Made by a program: the position numbers and the translations under genes | In this document: piece by piece, positions 61,209 through 64,000 of the stretch | Position numbering within the stretch: position 1 is the first letter of the stretch | Layout of the letters: every line of letters begins with the position of its first letter | Assembly (NCBI RefSeq): GCF_916700565.1 | Contig: NZ_CAKAKO010000001.1 | Location: 620,001 to 684,000, forward strand | Direction: 5' to 3' | DNA: 64,000 bases | From: Xenophilus sp. Marseille-Q4582 | Lineage (GTDB): Bacteria; Pseudomonadota; Gammaproteobacteria; Burkholderiales; Burkholderiaceae_C | Notes under the pieces: model-generated | Database searches by the model: none | What the model saw: only the letters and a program-made list of their open reading frames with translations | Told to the model about the DNA's origin: nothing

Positions 61209-61704
61209 GGGCCAAGCTTAGTCGGGGTTCAAAGGACGCGAGAGGCGCTCGGATTCTTTGCCCGGCCAGATGCCGCCAGGCCGGCGTGCCATAGCCCGCC
61301 ACGAGGTCGTGACCGAGGGCTTGCCAGGCCGGGTCCCGCGCGTCCAGGCCCAGCGCTTCGATGAAAGGCGCCTGCACGATGAAGCACTGGCGCCGGTAGG
61401 GCAGCACAAAGCCCTGGCGTTGCGGCGCAAACACCGCCCGGGCTTCGTCATGGCGCGCGAACCAGAGGTGCAGCAGCAGGCCGGTCTTCGGCGCATGCCA
61501 GAAGTTGCCCATGTCGTCGGTGGGCGCGGCCAAGCCGCCGAGCACCTGGCGCGCCTGGTCCCAGTGTGCGAAGCCGACCTCGCGCGCGGCGGCGTGCAGG
61601 TGGTCACGCAGCGTCAAGGCGCCGGCCGTGCCTTCGCGGCGCGCGCGGTTCAGGCGCACGCGCGCGCGCACCTTGAGTTCGTCGAGCGGATCCGGGGCCG
61701 TCAT
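61180..61704 (-). CDS. Conserved hypothetical protein (glyoxalase-related N-terminal motif)
   Basis: 174 residues from ATG 61704, overlapping the marR stop (ATGA) and the following aldo/keto reductase start by 29 bases. The N-terminus ELKVRARVRLNRA ... LRDHLHAAAREVGFAHWDQARQVL resembles the segment attached to some glyoxalase-superfamily proteins; the rest (GNFWHAPKTGLLLHLWFARHDEA) is unrecognised. Function unknown. Confidence 0.7.
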   Translation of the reverse strand: MTAPDPLDELKVRARVRLNRARREGTAGALTLRDHLHAAAREVGFAHWDQARQVLGGLAAPTDDMGNFWHAPKTGLLLHLWFARHDEARAVFAPQRQGFVLPYRRQCFIVQAPFIEALGLDARDPAWQALGHDLVAGYGTPAWRHLAGQRIRAPLASFEPRLSLAHANTTHRPL

Positions 61705-62156
61705 CGCGATCGCGCTCCCGCGTTGACGCGGGTCGCTCCTTGCGCCAGGGCTTGCCACTGCGCGCGCAGGGCCTCCCATGCCGTGCGATCCAGGCCGGCC
61801 GCGGCGCAGACCTGGCGGCAGACCGCGCCAACGGTCTGTGCCGCTTCGGCGTGCAGGCGGCGCCCGACGGGCCGCAGTTGCACCGTGCCGCTGTCGCGCG
61901 CGAGCAGGCCGGTCTTGTGCAGCGGCATGAGTTGGCGCACCAGCGCCGAGGGGCCCACGTGCAGGGCCGCAGCCAACTGCGCCGTGGGCAGGCCGCCGGG
62001 CGGCGCATCGACCAGCACGCCGAGCAGCCGGAAGTCGTTCAGGGCCAAGCCGTGCCACCTGCCCAGTCGTTCATCGAGCAGCGCTTGCAGGCCGGCATGG
62101 GCGTGGGCCAGGCCCAGTCCCAGATGCAGGGCTTCTGCCTCCTCGGTGCCGCTCAT
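61701..62156 (-). CDS. MarR family transcriptional regulator
   Basis: 151 residues from ATG 62156, starting inside the GIY-YIG gene stop. The winged helix reads ALNDFRLLGVLVDAPPGGLPTAQLAAALHVGPSALVRQLMPLHKTGLLARD (in parts) with the wing GTVQLRPVGRRLH. The palindrome over the operon promoter at 62671-62699 is its probable operator, giving autoregulation. Confidence 0.88.
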   Translation of the reverse strand: MSGTEEAEALHLGLGLAHAHAGLQALLDERLGRWHGLALNDFRLLGVLVDAPPGGLPTAQLAAALHVGPSALVRQLMPLHKTGLLARDSGTVQLRPVGRRLHAEAAQTVGAVCRQVCAAAGLDRTAWEALRAQWQALAQGATRVNAGARSR

Positions 62157-62533
62157 GCTGCACCGCCCTGAGGCCCCGGTGTCGCCGCGTCCGTGGGCTG
62201 CAGCTCGGCCTGCCACAGTGCCAGCAGCGTGGCCAGTTCCGCGTCGTAGTCGAAGGCCGGATCGTCGCGCTCCTTCACGCGGTCGATCACCTCCAGCCGG
62301 AAGGCGTCGGCGCCGTGCGTGTTCCAGGCCTGTTGCAGGGCGCGGTCGCGGTGCGCGCCGCGCACGAGTTCGAAGCGCAGGCGGTTGAGCGAGCCTTCGG
62401 CATTGCGGCTGCTGCCCAGGCGCAGCAAGCCGGCCGCGTCGCAGCGCACGGCATACACGCCCATGGGCGGAAAGGCCTGCTTGTATTGGCGCGTGAGTTC
62501 GCGGCGCGCGTGCGGAGAAAGGGAAAAGTACAT
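62153..62533 (-). CDS. GIY-YIG nuclease family protein
   Basis: 126 residues from ATG 62533. The family pattern is RRELTRQYKQAFPPMGVYAVRC, then LLRLGSSRNAEGSLNRLRFELVRGAH and LQQAWNTHGADAFRLEVID, matching the small GIY-YIG-like proteins of Bacillus and proteobacteria. Whether it cuts nucleic acid is unknown. It is the first gene of a four-gene overlapping operon. Confidence 0.85.
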   Translation of the reverse strand: MYFSLSPHARRELTRQYKQAFPPMGVYAVRCDAAGLLRLGSSRNAEGSLNRLRFELVRGAHRDRALQQAWNTHGADAFRLEVIDRVKERDDPAFDYDAELATLLALWQAELQPTDAATPGPQGGAA

Positions 62534-62670
62534 GGCAGCACTCCAGGGGTTCGTCACCGAGCCGGTCCCGCGCGTGGCCCGGACGAAGACCGCAGTCTGT
62601 CCATGGAAGAAGTCATGACGAGGGTGAGCGCCTCTTGTGCGGGAAGGGCGCCCCTCCGCGCCCGTCGCAA

Positions 62671-62699
62671 ATATTACCCGGGTTAATTATGGAATGCAA
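62671..62699 (-). promoter_or_regulatory. Sigma-70 promoter overlapped by palindromic operator
   Basis: Read on the minus strand: -35 TTGCAT (62694-62699), 17-base spacer, -10 TAATAT (62671-62676). The palindrome ATTAACCCGGGTAAT (62673-62687) covers the spacer end and the -10, ideal for repression. The transcript would start near 62664, 130 bases before the GIY-YIG gene. The MarR protein of the operon is the expected ligand. Confidence 0.75.
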
Positions 62700-62707
62700 T
62701 GGCTATG

Positions 62708-62740
62708 AAAAAAGCCGCCGGCTCGTGGCGAGCGGGCGGC
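62708..62740 (-). terminator. Intrinsic terminator after pmdC
   Basis: On the minus strand GCCGCC-C-GCTCG pairs with CGAGC-C-GGCGGC around a CCA loop, followed by TTTTTT. It lies 23 bases past the pmdC stop and ends the protocatechuate operon. Confidence 0.88.
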
Positions 62741-62762
62741 CTGTTCAGGGGCGGGCGGGGCC

Positions 62763-63713
62763 TCAGCCGTTGAGCTGCTGCTCCAGCTGGTGCAGCACCT
62801 GGTAGCAGGGCAGTACCTGGGCCACGCTGGCGTTGGGCTCGCGGCCTTCCTTGATGGCGGCGAAGAACTCGCGGTCCTGCAGCTCGATGCCGTTCATCGA
62901 CACGTCGACCTTGGACACGTCGATCTTCTCCTCCTTGCCGTTGACCAGGTCGTCGTAGCGCGCGATGTAGGTCGCCGTATCGCCGATGTAGCGGAAGAAG
63001 GTGCCCAGCGGGCCGTCGTTGTTGAAGGACAGCGACAGCGTGCAGATCGCACCGTTGGCGGCCTTGAGCTGGATGCTCATGTCCATGGCGATGCCCAGCT
63101 CCTTGTGGATCGGGCCCTGGATCGCATTGGCCTTCACGATCGGGCTGCCGGCCTGGTAGGCGAACAGGTCCACGGTGTGGGCGGCGTGGTGCCACAGCAG
63201 GTGGTCGGTCCAGCTGCGCGGCTGGCCCAGCGCGTTCATGTTCGTGCGGCGGAAGAAGTAGGTCTGCACGTCCATCTGCTGGATGTTGAATTCGCCAGCC
63301 TGGATCTTCTTGTGCACGTACTGGTGGCTGGGGTTGAAGCGGCGGGTGTGGCCGCACATGGCGACCAGGCCGGTCTTCTTCTGCAGCGCCACGACTTCCT
63401 CGCCGTCCTTGAGCACGTCGCACAGCGGGATCTCGACCTGCACGTGCTTGCCGGCTTCCAGGCAGGCCTTGGCCTGCGCGGCGTGCATTTGCGTGGGCGT
63501 GCACAGGATGACCGCGTCCACTTCCTTGAGCGCGAGGCTTTCGCTCAGCTCGGTGGTGACATGGCCGATGCCGTACTTTTCGGCCACTTCCCGGGTCTTG
63601 GCCAGGTCGCGGCTGATCAGCGAGACGACTTCGACGCCGTCGATGTTCCGGATGCCGTCCAGGTGCTTGATGCCGAAGGCGCCGGCGCCGGCCAGGGCTA
63701 CTTTGATGGTCAT
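62763..63713 (-). CDS. pmdC: 4-carboxy-2-hydroxymuconate-6-semialdehyde dehydrogenase (PmdC/LigC)
   Basis: 316 residues from ATG 63713. A Gfo/Idh/MocA oxidoreductase very close to LigC: VALAGAGAFGIKHLDGIRNI, DAVILCTPTQMHAAQAKACLEAGKHVQVE (in parts), FNIQQMDVQTYFFRRTNMNA and SWTDHLLWHHAAHTVDLFAYQAGSPIVKAN. It oxidises the ring-cleavage product of protocatechuate 4,5-dioxygenase to 2-pyrone-4,6-dicarboxylate with NADP. The dioxygenase subunit gene is immediately upstream. Confidence 0.96.
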   Translation of the reverse strand: MTIKVALAGAGAFGIKHLDGIRNIDGVEVVSLISRDLAKTREVAEKYGIGHVTTELSESLALKEVDAVILCTPTQMHAAQAKACLEAGKHVQVEIPLCDVLKDGEEVVALQKKTGLVAMCGHTRRFNPSHQYVHKKIQAGEFNIQQMDVQTYFFRRTNMNALGQPRSWTDHLLWHHAAHTVDLFAYQAGSPIVKANAIQGPIHKELGIAMDMSIQLKAANGAICTLSLSFNNDGPLGTFFRYIGDTATYIARYDDLVNGKEEKIDVSKVDVSMNGIELQDREFFAAIKEGREPNASVAQVLPCYQVLHQLEQQLNG

Positions 63714-63762
63714 GGGTGGGTCCTTTCGCGTTCAGGGTTTCTGTGGGATGCGGGCGCTGCGC

Positions 63763-64000
63763 TCAGCGGGGCTCCTCGAGGATCAGGTGCCCCACGGCCG
63801 TGTTGGAGGCGGGCACGTGGAAGAAGCGGTGCGCCACCTTCGGCGCCGGGCCGGCGCCGTTCACGTCGGCCATTGCGCCGCGCGCGATCAGCCACATCAC
63901 CAGCTCGATGCCTTCGCTGCCCGCTTCGCGCACGTATTCGATGTGCGGCACCTTCGCCAGCTCGGCCGGCTCGGCGATCAGGCGGTCGAGGAACCGGTTG
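63763..64000 (-). CDS. pmdB: Protocatechuate 4,5-dioxygenase beta subunit (PmdB/LigB), C-terminal part
   Basis: The stop is at 63763 and the gene enters from beyond the window. The visible end reads VPHIEYVREAGSEGIELVMWLIARGAM and HRFFHVPASNTAVGHLILEEP (both in parts), the C-terminus of the extradiol dioxygenase beta subunit family. With pmdC 49 bases downstream it cleaves protocatechuate between C4 and C5. Confidence 0.9.
   Translation of the reverse strand, partial: NRFLDRLIAEPAELAKVPHIEYVREAGSEGIELVMWLIARGAMADVNGAGPAPKVAHRFFHVPASNTAVGHLILEEPR

Overview
The window is GC-rich bacterial chromosome with dense, short-spaced genes. Gene content and order (dusB-fis-purH, pilG-pilH-pilI-pilJ-pilL, yqgE-ruvX-pyrR-pyrB-pyrC', a Bug-family receptor, protocatechuate 4,5-cleavage genes) point to a betaproteobacterium, most likely Comamonadaceae. 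The lineage is inferred from gene content only.

Layout. 1-1.1 kb: end of an ornithine cyclodeaminase-like gene and a membrane-anchored hypothetical. 1.2-7.2 kb: an RNA-repair locus. RtcR (minus strand) diverges from a sigma-54 promoter, a 0.3 kb structured segment with two tRNA-like acceptor/T-arm minihelices (one with a templated CCA), a slipin, RtcB ligase and RtcA cyclase. 7.3-14.2 kb: Bug receptor, TSUP permease, SDR, DUF1428, a frameshifted VOC gene beside a TetR gene with paired operators, orphan ParA, MaoC, TrmL and YqaA. 14.4-17.4 kb: dusB-fis-purH. 17.6-20.7 kb: carboxy(nor)spermidine dehydrogenase and decarboxylase (alternative polyamine pathway), preceded by a small repeat protein. 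20.9-23.5 kb: hemL, thiD-like kinase, rubredoxin. 23.6-34.1 kb: the Pil/Chp chemosensory operon, ending in a 2223-residue PilL/ChpA. 34.2-40.5 kb: photolyase, then yqgE-ruvX-pyrR-pyrB-pyrC'-acyltransferase, where pyrC' is the metal-ligand-less pseudo-dihydroorotase.

40.55-45.5 kb starts at tRNA-Arg(CCT) and looks acquired: a LysR regulator, an Asp/Glu racemase, an amino-acid-binding protein gene cut by an IS630 element, an esterase remnant and two paralogous small proteins. A degenerate copy of the tRNA T-arm at 45.0 kb may mark the far edge. 45.6-49.7 kb holds small lineage-specific genes and an alpha/beta hydrolase.

49.8-60.1 kb is a shikimate/quinate catabolic region: an IclR regulator, two divergent shikimate dehydrogenases, a quiC dehydratase, an MHS transporter, a TRAP receptor, and an IS110 element carrying a bridge-RNA-like left end. 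Its product, protocatechuate, would feed the 4,5-cleavage genes (pmdC, partial pmdB) at 62.8-64 kb. Between them lies an overlapping operon of a GIY-YIG protein, MarR regulator, hypothetical and aldo/keto reductase, with a sigma-70 promoter overlapped by a palindromic operator.

The most unusual element is the tRNA-mimic transcript between rtcR and the slipin. Several convergent gene pairs also share inverted repeats that contain or touch their stop codons, probably acting as bidirectional terminators.
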